The position numbers and the translations under genes were made by a program. Source: Chitinophagales bacterium 33-2 (lineage in GTDB: Bacteria; Bacteroidota; Bacteroidia; Chitinophagales; Chitinophagaceae). Taken from it: DNA of 43,339 bases. Of this stretch, positions 43,213 through 43,339 are shown piece by piece. The notes beneath the pieces are model-generated. The model did not search any database. It saw only the letters and a program-made list of their open reading frames with translations, and was not told the origin of the DNA. Each line of letters begins with the position of its first letter. Position 1 is the stretch's first letter. The DNA is taken from contig MWYV01000013.1 in NCBI GenBank assembly GCA_002050435.1, positions 1-43,339 of the forward strand, given 5' to 3'.

Positions 43213-43339
43213 ACCGATGGTGGTGTGCAGTTTGGATTTAATATCTCGCGGTCCTTCCAGCTGAAAAAGAAAAACATCGATTGAATGGTCAATGGTAAAA
43301 ATCAAACATCGCTTTTAGTTAAGCTATTTTGCCTCAGGC
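43213..43339. repeat. 127-bp direct repeat, terminal copy
   Basis: The window ends with an exact copy of 42690-42816. It includes a DUF5777 C-terminal fragment (DGGVQFGFNISRSFQLKKKN in the frame ending near 43284) with no start, so this is not a gene. A length of exactly 127 bases equals a common de Bruijn graph k-mer size, suggesting that the sequence stops at a graph loop. Confidence 0.9.

Noticed and set aside
43034..43264. Open frame of 76 codons near the right end
   Set aside because: It begins in the non-coding stretch and runs into the terminal copy of the DUF5777 fragment in the wrong frame; no signal, domain or homology pattern was seen.

Overview
The window looks like chromosomal DNA of a Bacteroidota bacterium, probably close to the Chitinophagaceae. 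The basis is a STN-type TonB-dependent receptor followed by a DUF4249 lipoprotein, an ECF sigma factor paired with an outer-membrane barrel protein, a YtxJ (bacillithiol) thioredoxin-like protein, DUF5777/YceI proteins, Bacteroidota-style promoters (TTTG-N21-TAnnTTTG) and few Shine-Dalgarno sequences. Taxonomy is inferred from gene content only. No rRNA, tRNA, CRISPR array, transposase or phage gene was seen.

Layout. (1) 1-2.5 kb: a fold-back inverted repeat at the left end, the 3' end of ytxJ, osmC, a lipoprotein, a small unknown gene and hpf. (2) 2.5-9.4 kb, minus strand: a tight operon of a secreted unknown protein, a TonB-dependent receptor, a DUF4249 lipoprotein and an MG2/plug-like protein, probably an outer-membrane uptake system. 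(3) 9.6-17.7 kb: housekeeping and stress genes (Ca-type P-ATPase, tandem Usp, EcsC, DUF92, DUF1569, DUF4112, SDR, M23 lipoprotein). (4) 17.7-38.0 kb: a large exopolysaccharide or surface-glycan locus. The plus-strand arm holds a Wzx-like flippase, two Wzy/O-antigen-ligase-like membrane proteins, three glycosyltransferases, a 2OG-Fe(II) oxygenase and a nucleotidyltransferase-fold protein. The minus-strand arm holds the initiating sugar transferase, an ABC exporter and a glycosyltransferase. Between them lies a five-gene minus-strand block of three radical SAM enzymes (two with a B12-binding-like N-terminus), a tandem two-domain methyltransferase and a single methyltransferase. (5) 38.1-40.1 kb: ECF sigma factor and a membrane-anchored barrel protein. 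(6) 40.2-42.8 kb: a c-type cytochrome lipoprotein, YceI and a DUF5777 barrel protein, interrupted by a perfect 741-bp tandem duplication. (7) 42.8-43.3 kb: non-coding DNA ending in a 127-bp copy of sequence found 523 bp upstream.

The most interesting biology is the radical SAM/methyltransferase block inside the glycan locus: its start/stop overlaps imply one transcript, and its position suggests a modification of the glycan or its lipid carrier. This is inference; the substrate is unknown. The most important technical point is that both ends and the 741-bp duplication look like rearrangement or assembly artefacts. The left-end case is demonstrable, because the minus-strand reading of the first ~95 bases restores the ytxJ reading frame.
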